From positions 1 to 27,788 of the forward strand of contig JAEERB010000014.1 of NCBI GenBank assembly GCA_016285615.1: a DNA stretch of 27,788 nucleotides. The letters run 5' to 3'. Below the pieces are notes generated by a model. The model was not told the DNA's origin. It did no database searches and saw only the letters and a list, made by a program, of their open reading frames with translations. This stretch comes from Bacteroidales bacterium. Its GTDB lineage: Bacteria > Bacteroidota > Bacteroidia > Bacteroidales > WCHB1-69. The stretch's first letter is position 1; every line of letters begins with the position of its first letter. Below, one piece after another: positions 9,039 through 18,370 of the stretch. A program made the translations under genes and the position numbers.

Positions 9039-12000
9039 ATGAAAAAACTCTTTTTCGTTTGGTTGTTACTCGGGACTATGGCTCTGATGGCCGCCCCTGT
9101 AAATCCGAACCAAGCCCGCAAAGTGGCCCTCAATTTTATGCGACAAACCAATCCCTCGGGGCCGGTGATGAAGAACAGCGACGGACAGTTACTGTACACC
9201 CAAACCGACTCGAAAAGCGGCACGGCTTTGTTCTATGTGTTTCAGGTTGGCAACGGTTTTGTAATGGTCGCTGCCGATGATGCTGTGAAGCCGATTTTGG
9301 GTTATTCAGTTACAAATTCTTTCCCGACCAGTAACATGCCTGTAAATATGCGCTCGTGGATTAAGACTTATAGTGATGAGATTCAGTATGTCGTTTCCCA
9401 AGGCGTGGTGGCAGATGCTACCGTGCGGACCCAGTGGGAGAATTTGGCGGTTGCAACGGGTAGCCAATCCAAAGGCACCTCAGTGGCTCCACTTTTGAAG
9501 ACCACCTGGGACCAATGGCCTTATTACAACAAATTCTGTCCGGGCACTGGCGAAGCACAGGCGCCGACCGGTTGCGAGGCCACCGCTATGGCGCAGATTA
9601 TCAACTATTACGAATATCCCGCACATGGAAAGGGCACGCACAGATATACTCCCGCGTATGATACTTATGGAGAACAATTTGCGGACTTCGGTGCTGCCAC
9701 TTACCAATATTCGCTGATGCCCAGTGCACTCTCTTCAAGCAGCAGTGAGGCTCAAGTGAATGCGGTGGCTACATTGATGTATCATTGCGGTGTGGCTCTG
9801 GCTATGGATTATAAACCCTCCGAGAGTTCAGCTTATACCGAGGCTGCAAGAGTGGCTTTCATCAACCATTTTGGCTATGATGCCCAAGGGGCGATCAAGA
9901 GCTATAAAGTGACAACTTATGGTGTGGGTTTACCTACCACGCATACTGTTAACGTTTACGAAGATGACGAGTGGATACAGATTTTAAAGGCTGCTCTGGA
10001 TGAAGCTCATCCGTTACTTTATTCAGGTAGCAGTGGCAAGATGGCGCATGCTTTTGTGTGCGATGGCTACGATGCCAGCGACTATTTCCATTTCAACTGG
10101 GGTTGGGGTGGCGATGGTGACGGCTATTTCGCCATTGGAGCGTTGAATGCCAGTGATTCTTATAACTTCTGCGATGAAAATCAAATCGTGGTGGCTGTTC
10201 CGCACACCTCTGGACAAGAGACCTTATTGCTCAACGTTTCGGGCACGACAACACAAAGGGTTGGCTCGTCAGTTATGGTGGGCCATCCGCGTGCTTTGAA
10301 TGATACTTATAAAGCTCCCCCGACTTTTACAAATTATTGGAGTAACACGTTGGTGCTGTATCCTGAACAAGAAGGAAATCAGTTGTTGCTGGAAATTTTG
10401 AACGGAGGTAGTCAGAGTGTGTCCATATACGATGGCGTGGGAACAGAGGGTACTTTGCTGGCAACCAGTAATGGGGAAGGTGTTTCGAAAAATGTGGTGG
10501 TTTCAACCCAAGGGGCGCTTACGATTGATTTTTCCAGCCAGCTTTATCCCGACGGCTTTATGTCGCGCGTATCGCAAGTGGAGTGCCTGCCCGTAGCAAT
10601 TAATTTCCATTGTGAAGAAAAAGACCACTATTCAGCTACACTGACTTGGGATGTTTACCAAAAGGAGAATTATCCGGGTCACCAATACAACTGGCAAGTA
10701 GAATATGGTCCGCAGGGCTTTGCACCGGGCACGGGCACTAAGATGGCCGTTGCTGATACATCGGCCTATATCTTTGGCTTAGAGGCCCAAACTACATACG
10801 ATGTCTATCTGACTTATACTTGTGCTGGAAATCAGCGGGAAACGGTTGGACCGTGCACTTTCACAACCGAAAAGCTGAAAGAATGTATGGAACCTATCGG
10901 CACGGCCAAAAATTCTACTATTATTGCATTTAATCCCTATGACAATTCTTGGTCGCAACAGATTTTTACGGCAGAAGAGCTGAAAGCCAATGGTTTGCAG
11001 GAAGGCGATGCCATCTCTTCTCTGTCGCTGCAATATATTCATTATAGTTCTAAAAATTGTTTGGTGTCTGTTTATATGGGACATACCACTAAAACGGCTT
11101 TTGCCAACGAAAGTGACCTGTTTGCGTTGCAGTCGTTGACCAATGTCTATCCCGAAAAGAACACATTTGTAACTAGCAATAATACAGATTATTGGCTTCC
11201 GTTTGAGTTTGAAACGCCCTTTGTGTGGGATGGTAAGAGCAATGTGGTAGTGGTTTTCACTAACAAATCAAACGATGGCGGTTGGAACGGAGACTTTTAT
11301 TATTCTCACAATAGCTTTACTAATAGTACTTTGTATAGTAATAAAGTGCAGTTGGCATCTGGTGTTAGTGGCACATTGACCAACCAACGCACCAATATCA
11401 AGTTCTGTATAGACCCGACTTGTATGAAGCCTGCAGACTTGACTTACACCTCTCTGTCGCGCAGCACTGTGCGTGTGGATTGGAAGCCTGGTTATCAGGA
11501 AACTGCTTGGAATGTGGAGTATGGTCCCGCCGGCTTTAAGCGTGGCGAAGGCACGCAGCGCACCGTCAGTGGCACGCCGTCACTGGAGATTTCGCAGTTG
11601 GCATTAGGCAGCTATGATTTGTATGTACAGGCCGATTGCGGTGGACATGCAGCCACAATGAACTTTGCAGCTGGCATTTTCGATTGTGCCCAAATAGGTG
11701 AGGGTACCAATACCAGCAATATCTTCCCTATGGGTTATACTCATTATTATGGAAATGACTTGTGGCCTTATACTTGGTCGCAGCAGCTGTATTTAGCTGA
11801 AGAATTGGAATCCAATGGCATGTCGGCAGGTGATTACATTTGCTCTTTATCGTTCGAGTATGACGGTCAGCAACAGGAGAAAGAGCCTGTGACCATCTAT
11901 TTTACAAATACTGATTATCAGAGACTTGGCAGCTCATACATCATTCCTAAAACAGAGTTGACGAAGGTGTTCCACGGAGCTGTCTCTTTGGCTCCTGGTT

Positions 12001-15000
12001 GGGTGACCATTCATTTGGATATGCCTTTCAAATGGACTGGCGGCTCGTTGGCAGTAACCTTCTTGAACAACAGCGGTACCGATAATGAAACCTTCAAGGC
12101 CAAGACTCACAATACGGACAACACGGCGACGGCCTACGCTTCTTGGTATGAGCCGCTCGATTTGGATTATATTGAGCCTACTTATACTTCATACAGAGCC
12201 AATATGCGCTTCTGTGTCACTTCTTCTGAAATAAAGATTCTGACTCGCGAGATGGAAGTGACTATTAATGATGGTAGTTCTTACAATTTTTATGGCAAAA
12301 CGCTGACAGAACAAGGTTCCTATTCGCATCGCTGGTATGTTGATGAAACGAGTGACAGCTTGGTGATTTTGAACCTGAAAGTGCGCAAGATTTTCTTTGT
12401 TACCACGACAGGTTCGGGCGCCAAGAACGGTTCCTCATGGTCCAACGCCATGGATTTGCAAGCCGCTATGGATACGGCAGCTACCATCACCAATATGGCG
12501 CCATATCTCTATGTGAAGAAAGGAACGTACACGGGCAACACTTCAGCCGAAAACAGTTTCATCATTAGACCTAATGTACACGCTTACGGCGGCTTTGCCG
12601 GCACCGAAAGAGCCGACTTCGACTTGGAAAGCCGTAACCTGACGGCCAACCAGACCATCTTGTTTGGCTCGAATGCCCGACGCGTGCTCTATCAGAGCGA
12701 AGAGTTCTCGGATAACCAGTCAACTATATTCGATGGTTTCACCATCCGTGGAGGTACGGTCAATACCACAGAGAAAGGTGGTGCGGCCTACATCCAGAAG
12801 AACTGCACGCTGAATAATTGTATCATCACGGCCAACAATGCTGCTATTTCGGGTTCTACCAGCAATATCTCCCGCTATGGTATAGCCGTTTACAATGCAG
12901 GTGGAACGGTTTCCAATTGCGAGATTTATAGTAATACCATTAGCCTCTCGGGTACGGGCAGCCGATATTATGTATATGGCGTAGGTGTATATAGTGAGAA
13001 TGGTGGAGCTGTTATCAATTGCAATATTCACGACAACAAAGCCAATTACGATGGTACAGGCAGTAACTGGAATGCATTGGGTGGCGGTCTGTATGTCAAT
13101 CGGGAAAGTGTAGTTGAAAACAACTTGATTACGCATAATACTGCTAACAATGGTGGTGGTCTTTATCTGTCGTGCGACCGCAATGTTGCTAATCCTGTGA
13201 GAATCAAAGATTGTATAATTGCCAATAATACTTCGCGCGAGGATGGCGGTGGTCTTTATGCCGACTCGTATAGGTCAATCAATTATAGCTTGGTTAACTG
13301 CCTGATAAGCAATAACTCCGCAGGCTCTTCTGGTGGTGGTGTTTATGATAAAGGCGGTATAACGTATGTGGGTTGTAACATTGTAAGAAACGCTGCTACA
13401 AGCAATGCGGGCGGTATCTATTCACAAAACGGTAGCACTTTCAGAAACTCTATTCTTTGGGGTAATAAAGTGGGTGTCAATGCCAGCCAATATGCATTGT
13501 CGGGCAGCAATTACTTCACGTTCAAGAATTCTGCCGTACAAGGCGGCTATAGCGGTGCTATGACCTTGAAAGAGGAAAATAGCGGCACAGGCATCGGCTA
13601 TCCTCACTTCGCCAACCCAACCGAGGAGGCAGGTGTGGATGTCAACAATGCTCTCGGTGACTGGACATTACAATCTGGTTCCATCTGTATCAATATGGGT
13701 GACAATAACTGCGCTACAGCCACCGACTTGGCAGGTGAAACTCGTATTCAGCAGGAGCGTGTGGATATCGGTGCTTATGAGTCTGATTTGACCACAGCAT
13801 TCCCCATCCATCCCGAAGCTGCCAGCAATATCATATATGTGACCAAAACTGGCGCTGGCTCGCAAGACGGCTCGTCTTGGGGCAACGCCACCTCTAATCT
13901 GCAATATGCGATGGATGTGGCTGCGGGTAACAACCCGCCGTCAACCGTGTGGGTGGCCGCCGGTACCTATACTTCCGACAATAGTTTCATTGTGCAGCCT
14001 GATGTGGCCGTATATGGTAGTTTTGCTGGCAATGAATCGTACAAATATGACTTGTCGAAGCGTGATTTTACAGCCAAAGCCACAATCTTGGATGGTGGCG
14101 ATGCACACCGCGTGCTCGACAAGAGCTGTGTTTTCACGACTCCTGATCCTGTCGAATATCTAACCGAACCTTCCGACATCCTGATGCCTGTAACGGGTTC
14201 AAAGACTGTAACAGCTTGTTCAGGTGTGCTTTACGATGACGGTGGTAAGGATAAGAATTTCTCAAGTACGGCCTCTGGCGAATTGATTCTTCGTTCCTAT
14301 AATCCCAATTCAACCATAACATTAACAGGAAGTTATAATACGGGCGATACAAAGAGCAATACGCTGAAAATCTATCAGGGTGTTGGTGGTGAATTGTTGA
14401 GGACCTGTTATATGTCGGGCAATATGAACCTGACGGTTGAAGGTGGGGAAGTGGTGCTGCAATTTGCCGTAGGTGACGATTGGTATGGCGGTTATGGATT
14501 CGAAATCAACTTCTCATGTAGCGATTGCGAGGCTGTTTTGCCCGGAAATCAATATGATGTTGATTTTAGAAACGGTACTAGCCTTTTTGACGGCTTTACG
14601 GTACAAAATGGTAATAGCTCGGAATATAGTGGTGCCCGTCTGCTCGACAATACCGATATGCTCAACTGTACCTTCAAGCAGAATAAGAACAGAGCCGTCT
14701 ATGCTAAAAACTGCAATTTAACGAACTGTACTTTTGCCGACAACACGGGTTATGGTTTGTATGGCGAAACTGTGACGGTGACGAACTGCGTGGCTGAAAA
14801 CAATACCGACTATGGTATGTATCTTAAAACTAACAGTTTGATTACCAATAGCATTATTCGCAATAACAATGCCGGTCTCTATCTGGATGGCGGCAAGGCT
14901 GATGGTTGTACGATGACCAACAACGGCACGCAGAATTATGGTCTGTATAGTTATGGAGCCAATGTGTTCAATTGCTCAATTCTCAATAATAGTCGCGGTG

Positions 15001-18000
15001 GTTTGTATGCCGATGGAGGCCTCTATGTGAATTTGAATATTGCCAACAATACGAACACCGACAATTGGAATGATCAGGCGGCAGGTGTATATGCTCGCAG
15101 ACAGACAAACTTCGTTAACTGCAACATTGTCAACAATTATGCCCCTAATTCCGATAGGGCTGGTGTAGTGAATGCTAATAGCAATAATGAATACACCAAC
15201 TGCATTATTTGGGGTAATAAGGGCCAAAGTGGTGTGGCCAACATTTCGGGTGAAAGTACCTTCTCGTACTGCGCTATCGAAGGTGGTTACGAAGGCGTGC
15301 AGAATATTACCCTTGATGCGGCCAACAACGGCACGACAGCCGGTGCTTCGTATGTCAATTTCATCAAGCCCACTACGGAGGCGGGCGTTACTACCCAAAC
15401 CGACTACGACTGGCGTCCCAATGACGGTTCGGCTTGTATCAACAAGGGTAATCCTAACACCACTTCGCTCAACTTGCCGCTTTACGATTTGGCTGGTTCA
15501 CTGCGTGTAAAGCAAACCCGCCTCGACATCGGTGCCTACGAGTTCGGCGATGTGATTTACGAAACCATCATCGACTCGACCTGCTTCGGCGAGAGTTTCT
15601 TCTATGGCGACTATTTCGTTCATCCTGAAGCAACGGGAATGTTCCTCGATACCTTCATCTATAATAATGACGGGAAGGATTATATTGCCTATATTAATCT
15701 GAAAGTCAATGAGGTATATAATGTTAATTTGGAAGAATCCATTTGCGAAGGCGAATACTTCGACTTTATTGGCGAGTCTCTTTCTGAGACAGGTACCTAC
15801 GAGGCAATGTTGCAGTCTGTTTCGGGTTGCGACAGCCTGGTGGTGCTCAACCTGACGGTGAATCCGAAAGTTTACTATGAGTTTGAGCAGAATGGATGTG
15901 ATGAGTTTGTATGGAATGGTGAAACATACGATAAATCAGGAGATTATGTGCAGACCTTGCAGTCCTCCACGGGCTGTGACAGTATTGTGACGATGCACCT
16001 GACAATCAATCATCCCAATAGCTACGAGTTCGACCAATTGGCTTGTGTATCGTATATTTGGAACGGCGAAGAATATGATAAGAGTGGTGATTATGTGCAG
16101 ACGCTGACCAATGCCGATGGCTGTGATAGTGTAGTCACGATGCACCTCACCGTTGTAGATGTCATCACCAACGAGTTCTCTGTTGAGGCTTGCGATATCT
16201 ATAATTGGAATGACCAACTTTATACTCGCAGCGGAACCTACTGGCAACGCTTTGATGCTGCCAACGGTTGCGACAGTATTGTGACAATTCACTTAACCAT
16301 CCACAAGTCGAATAGCTATGAGTATAGTCTGACCGAATGTGATGAGTTTATATGGAATGGAGCTAAATATCGCGAGAGCGGCACTTACCAGCAGACACTG
16401 ACCAACGCCGCCGGCTGCGATAGTGTGGTGACACTGCACCTGACGATTACTCACTCCACCGAGTATGCTTTCTCTGATGAGGCTTGCGATGAATATGTAT
16501 GGAATGACCAAATCTATGATAAGAGTGGCGATTATGTGCAGACGCTGACCAACGCCGCCGGCTGCGATAGTGTGGTTACGCTACACTTGACCATCTATAA
16601 TTCGGTGGTGACTAACGAAACTCTTACCATTTGCGAAAGCGAGCTGCCGTACACGTACAAGGATACCACGTTCGAGATTGGTACGCCGTATGCTTCAACG
16701 CACGACTTCCATTACAAGACTGTACACGGCTGCGACAGTACCGTAAGATTGCAGCTGACCATTATACCCGCCTTTGTGCCTGAGGTGACTGTAACGGGTA
16801 CGGTCAACGCGTGCGAGAGTGGCACAGCTACGTTGGCGGTCAATGGAACATACGCTTCCTATTTGTGGTCAACAGGGGCAACGATGCCGAGCATTGAAGT
16901 GACCACGGCTGGCTATTACTGGACTACCGTAACCGACGGCCACGGCTGCTCGGGCACTTCAGAAATGCTGCATCTTGGTGAAAGTGAACTGATAGAAAAT
17001 GTGCCCGCCATCCGTTTGGTAGGCGTTGAGAACGGCCACAACCTCGTAGTTTGGGACGCCATGTCTGATCCTGATGTGAAGAAGTACAAACTCTATCGCG
17101 AGAATGACAAGGCCAATGTTTATGAGCCGCTGGCCGTGGTGGAAGTGGATCCGACGGCGACCATCTACACTTACGAGGATGTTACCGCCGACCCGTCAGT
17201 GCGCGCTTATCGCTACAAGATGACCGCCATGGACGAATGTGATGGCGAGACCGACTTGAGCCCGCTGCACAAGACGCTGCACCTCACCATCAACAAGGGT
17301 CTTGGCGACAGCTGGAACCTTATCTGGACACCTTACGAAGGCTTCGAGTTCGAAAGCTATCGCCTCTATCGTGGCACGGCCAACAACAACCTGCAACTGA
17401 TTCAGACAATGCCGTCGAATTTGACCTCGTTCACCGACCAGAATCCTGGCGACGGAGCACTGTTCTATCAGATTGAAGTGGTGCTGCCCGAAAGTGCGCC
17501 CGTACATACCAAAGCAGGCGCTTACACCTCGTCGCGTTCCAATATTGTCTATAACGGCATTAAGGTGCAGACGGCTGTCAATGTCAAGGCTTGCGAAAGC
17601 TACGATTGGGATGGCCAGCATCTGACCGCTTCGGGCGACTATACGCATGATTATCAATCTGTTTTGGGCTACGACAGCACCGTAACCTTGCACTTAACCA
17701 TCTATCATCGTCCTGAATTTACCATTAGCGGTAATACGCAGATTATCAAGGGCCAGAGCACAACACTGTCTGTGCCGTCGAATGCTGAGTGGACCTACTT
17801 GTGGAGCACCGGCGCTGTTACTCGTTCAATTACGGTAAGTCCCGACACGACCACTGCCTACAGAGTGACCGTAACCAATGGTCCCGCCGATATGGTTAAT
17901 GGTCCATGCGCTGCCACGGCTGGTATTCAGGTCGTAGTGACCACTACAGGCATCGAAGATGCGAAACTGGCAGAGCTGTCGCTCTATCCCAATCCCACCA

Positions 18001-18191
18001 CCGATAGGGTGATTATCCGTTACGACAAGGTTAACTATGTGACGGTTTACGATATGGCCGGACAGAAGGTGGCACAATTCAACGACCAGTCGGAATTGAA
18101 TCTATCGACCTTATCAGCAGGCGTTTACACCTTGCGTATCGAAACTCCCGATGGCGTGGCTGTTCGCAAAGTGGTGAAACAAACGAGATAG
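9039..18191 (+). CDS. Giant multidomain secreted C10 cysteine peptidase with beta-helix domains and T9SS sorting signal
   Basis: 3050 residues from the ATG at 9039. The frame opens earlier, but the signal peptide MKKLFFVWLLLGTMALMAA begins here. Layout, approximate residues: 1-18 signal; 20-140 Spi-type prodomain; 150-390 C10 (streptopain) peptidase with Cys179 in PTGCEATAMAQI and His337 in HAFVCDGY, then HFNWGWGGDGDGYF; 390-515 CUB-like; 517-615 and 794-878 FN3-like (VEYGPxGF); 617-791 and 880-1065 two related adhesin-like modules; 1118-1585 and 1598-2170 beta-helix domains each ending DIGAYE; 2228-2580 tandem 49-residue repeats; 2583-2640 PKD-like; 2650-2830 two FN3-like; an isolated repeat; a second PKD-like; 2972-3050 T9SS type A domain (LSLYPNPTTDRV ... 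GVYTLRIETPDG). Both catalytic residues are intact. Predicted Sec export, activation by propeptide removal, then T9SS delivery to the surface. Substrate unknown; host or dietary protein is a guess. It is a single-gene unit. Confidence 0.9.
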   Translation: MKKLFFVWLLLGTMALMAAPVNPNQARKVALNFMRQTNPSGPVMKNSDGQLLYTQTDSKSGTALFYVFQVGNGFVMVAADDAVKPILGYSVTNSFPTSNMPVNMRSWIKTYSDEIQYVVSQGVVADATVRTQWENLAVATGSQSKGTSVAPLLKTTWDQWPYYNKFCPGTGEAQAPTGCEATAMAQIINYYEYPAHGKGTHRYTPAYDTYGEQFADFGAATYQYSLMPSALSSSSSEAQVNAVATLMYHCGVALAMDYKPSESSAYTEAARVAFINHFGYDAQGAIKSYKVTTYGVGLPTTHTVNVYEDDEWIQILKAALDEAHPLLYSGSSGKMAHAFVCDGYDASDYFHFNWGWGGDGDGYFAIGALNASDSYNFCDENQIVVAVPHTSGQETLLLNVSGTTTQRVGSSVMVGHPRALNDTYKAPPTFTNYWSNTLVLYPEQEGNQLLLEILNGGSQSVSIYDGVGTEGTLLATSNGEGVSKNVVVSTQGALTIDFSSQLYPDGFMSRVSQVECLPVAINFHCEEKDHYSATLTWDVYQKENYPGHQYNWQVEYGPQGFAPGTGTKMAVADTSAYIFGLEAQTTYDVYLTYTCAGNQRETVGPCTFTTEKLKECMEPIGTAKNSTIIAFNPYDNSWSQQIFTAEELKANGLQEGDAISSLSLQYIHYSSKNCLVSVYMGHTTKTAFANESDLFALQSLTNVYPEKNTFVTSNNTDYWLPFEFETPFVWDGKSNVVVVFTNKSNDGGWNGDFYYSHNSFTNSTLYSNKVQLASGVSGTLTNQRTNIKFCIDPTCMKPADLTYTSLSRSTVRVDWKPGYQETAWNVEYGPAGFKRGEGTQRTVSGTPSLEISQLALGSYDLYVQADCGGHAATMNFAAGIFDCAQIGEGTNTSNIFPMGYTHYYGNDLWPYTWSQQLYLAEELESNGMSAGDYICSLSFEYDGQQQEKEPVTIYFTNTDYQRLGSSYIIPKTELTKVFHGAVSLAPGWVTIHLDMPFKWTGGSLAVTFLNNSGTDNETFKAKTHNTDNTATAYASWYEPLDLDYIEPTYTSYRANMRFCVTSSEIKILTREMEVTINDGSSYNFYGKTLTEQGSYSHRWYVDETSDSLVILNLKVRKIFFVTTTGSGAKNGSSWSNAMDLQAAMDTAATITNMAPYLYVKKGTYTGNTSAENSFIIRPNVHAYGGFAGTERADFDLESRNLTANQTILFGSNARRVLYQSEEFSDNQSTIFDGFTIRGGTVNTTEKGGAAYIQKNCTLNNCIITANNAAISGSTSNISRYGIAVYNAGGTVSNCEIYSNTISLSGTGSRYYVYGVGVYSENGGAVINCNIHDNKANYDGTGSNWNALGGGLYVNRESVVENNLITHNTANNGGGLYLSCDRNVANPVRIKDCIIANNTSREDGGGLYADSYRSINYSLVNCLISNNSAGSSGGGVYDKGGITYVGCNIVRNAATSNAGGIYSQNGSTFRNSILWGNKVGVNASQYALSGSNYFTFKNSAVQGGYSGAMTLKEENSGTGIGYPHFANPTEEAGVDVNNALGDWTLQSGSICINMGDNNCATATDLAGETRIQQERVDIGAYESDLTTAFPIHPEAASNIIYVTKTGAGSQDGSSWGNATSNLQYAMDVAAGNNPPSTVWVAAGTYTSDNSFIVQPDVAVYGSFAGNESYKYDLSKRDFTAKATILDGGDAHRVLDKSCVFTTPDPVEYLTEPSDILMPVTGSKTVTACSGVLYDDGGKDKNFSSTASGELILRSYNPNSTITLTGSYNTGDTKSNTLKIYQGVGGELLRTCYMSGNMNLTVEGGEVVLQFAVGDDWYGGYGFEINFSCSDCEAVLPGNQYDVDFRNGTSLFDGFTVQNGNSSEYSGARLLDNTDMLNCTFKQNKNRAVYAKNCNLTNCTFADNTGYGLYGETVTVTNCVAENNTDYGMYLKTNSLITNSIIRNNNAGLYLDGGKADGCTMTNNGTQNYGLYSYGANVFNCSILNNSRGGLYADGGLYVNLNIANNTNTDNWNDQAAGVYARRQTNFVNCNIVNNYAPNSDRAGVVNANSNNEYTNCIIWGNKGQSGVANISGESTFSYCAIEGGYEGVQNITLDAANNGTTAGASYVNFIKPTTEAGVTTQTDYDWRPNDGSACINKGNPNTTSLNLPLYDLAGSLRVKQTRLDIGAYEFGDVIYETIIDSTCFGESFFYGDYFVHPEATGMFLDTFIYNNDGKDYIAYINLKVNEVYNVNLEESICEGEYFDFIGESLSETGTYEAMLQSVSGCDSLVVLNLTVNPKVYYEFEQNGCDEFVWNGETYDKSGDYVQTLQSSTGCDSIVTMHLTINHPNSYEFDQLACVSYIWNGEEYDKSGDYVQTLTNADGCDSVVTMHLTVVDVITNEFSVEACDIYNWNDQLYTRSGTYWQRFDAANGCDSIVTIHLTIHKSNSYEYSLTECDEFIWNGAKYRESGTYQQTLTNAAGCDSVVTLHLTITHSTEYAFSDEACDEYVWNDQIYDKSGDYVQTLTNAAGCDSVVTLHLTIYNSVVTNETLTICESELPYTYKDTTFEIGTPYASTHDFHYKTVHGCDSTVRLQLTIIPAFVPEVTVTGTVNACESGTATLAVNGTYASYLWSTGATMPSIEVTTAGYYWTTVTDGHGCSGTSEMLHLGESELIENVPAIRLVGVENGHNLVVWDAMSDPDVKKYKLYRENDKANVYEPLAVVEVDPTATIYTYEDVTADPSVRAYRYKMTAMDECDGETDLSPLHKTLHLTINKGLGDSWNLIWTPYEGFEFESYRLYRGTANNNLQLIQTMPSNLTSFTDQNPGDGALFYQIEVVLPESAPVHTKAGAYTSSRSNIVYNGIKVQTAVNVKACESYDWDGQHLTASGDYTHDYQSVLGYDSTVTLHLTIYHRPEFTISGNTQIIKGQSTTLSVPSNAEWTYLWSTGAVTRSITVSPDTTTAYRVTVTNGPADMVNGPCAATAGIQVVVTTTGIEDAKLAELSLYPNPTTDRVIIRYDKVNYVTVYDMAGQKVAQFNDQSELNLSTLSAGVYTLRIETPDGVAVRKVVKQTR
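15720..16776 (+). repeat. Tandem 49-residue (147-base) coding repeats inside the giant protein
   Basis: Seven consecutive units begin at 15720, 15876, 16023, 16170, 16317, 16464 and 16611. The five central ones are exactly 147 bases apart; the outer two are longer and divergent. The unit reads roughly C-x3-W-N-x3-Y-x2-S-G-x-Y, then GCDS and a closing HLTI strand. A single further copy lies near 17580-17710, a cysteine-free relative before the first beta-helix at about 12240-12390, and a degenerate copy before 15720. Probably small beta-sandwich spacer domains on the cell surface. Confidence 0.85.
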
Positions 18192-18208
18192 CCAATATAA
18201 TCCGTGCC

Positions 18209-18253
18209 GATCCGTGTGATTCGTGGAGAATTGCTCCGCGGATCACACGAATC
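18209..18253 (+). terminator. Long imperfect hairpin after the giant gene
   Basis: Two 20-base arms (18209-18228 and 18234-18253) flank the loop AATTG; by eye 17 Watson-Crick pairs, two G-U pairs and one mismatch. It starts 17 bases after the stop. There is no immediate T run, so it may be a transcript-end stabiliser or part of a repeat element rather than a classic terminator. Its 3' arm overlaps the dispersed repeat that begins at 18248. Confidence 0.55.
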
Positions 18254-18296
18254 AACGCGGAATTTTTCTGCGCTCATCTGCGCGTTCTGCGGGAGA
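18248..18296 (+). repeat. Dispersed intergenic repeat, copy A
   Basis: A 49-base unit starting CGAATCAACGCGG and ending TTCTGCGGGAGA; copy B at 18810-18858 has the same length with three mismatches and the same orientation. The pair brackets the small lipoprotein gene. Confidence 0.85.
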
Positions 18297-18345
18297 AATT
18301 TTTTGAAAGATTCAAGGTTAGAGGCAATATTTTGTCGCCTTTTTT

Positions 18346-18353
18346 TATTTTTG
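18346..18353 (+). promoter_or_regulatory. -7 element upstream of the rSAM-family lipoprotein gene
   Basis: TATTTTTG fits TAnnTTTG and lies 17 bases before the ATG at 18371. It falls inside a longer in-frame extension that could start at 18332, supporting 18371 as the real start. Confidence 0.6.
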
Positions 18354-18370
18354 CACAAACATTTATAACG

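Noticed and set aside
15876..16610. Regular 147-base repeats suggesting a CRISPR or satellite array
   Set aside because: The repeats are contiguous, in frame and encode a conserved protein unit, without repeat-spacer structure.
18332..18370. Upstream ATG adding 13 residues to the rSAM-family lipoprotein
   Set aside because: The -7 element TATTTTTG lies inside this stretch, and the family signal peptide begins at 18371.
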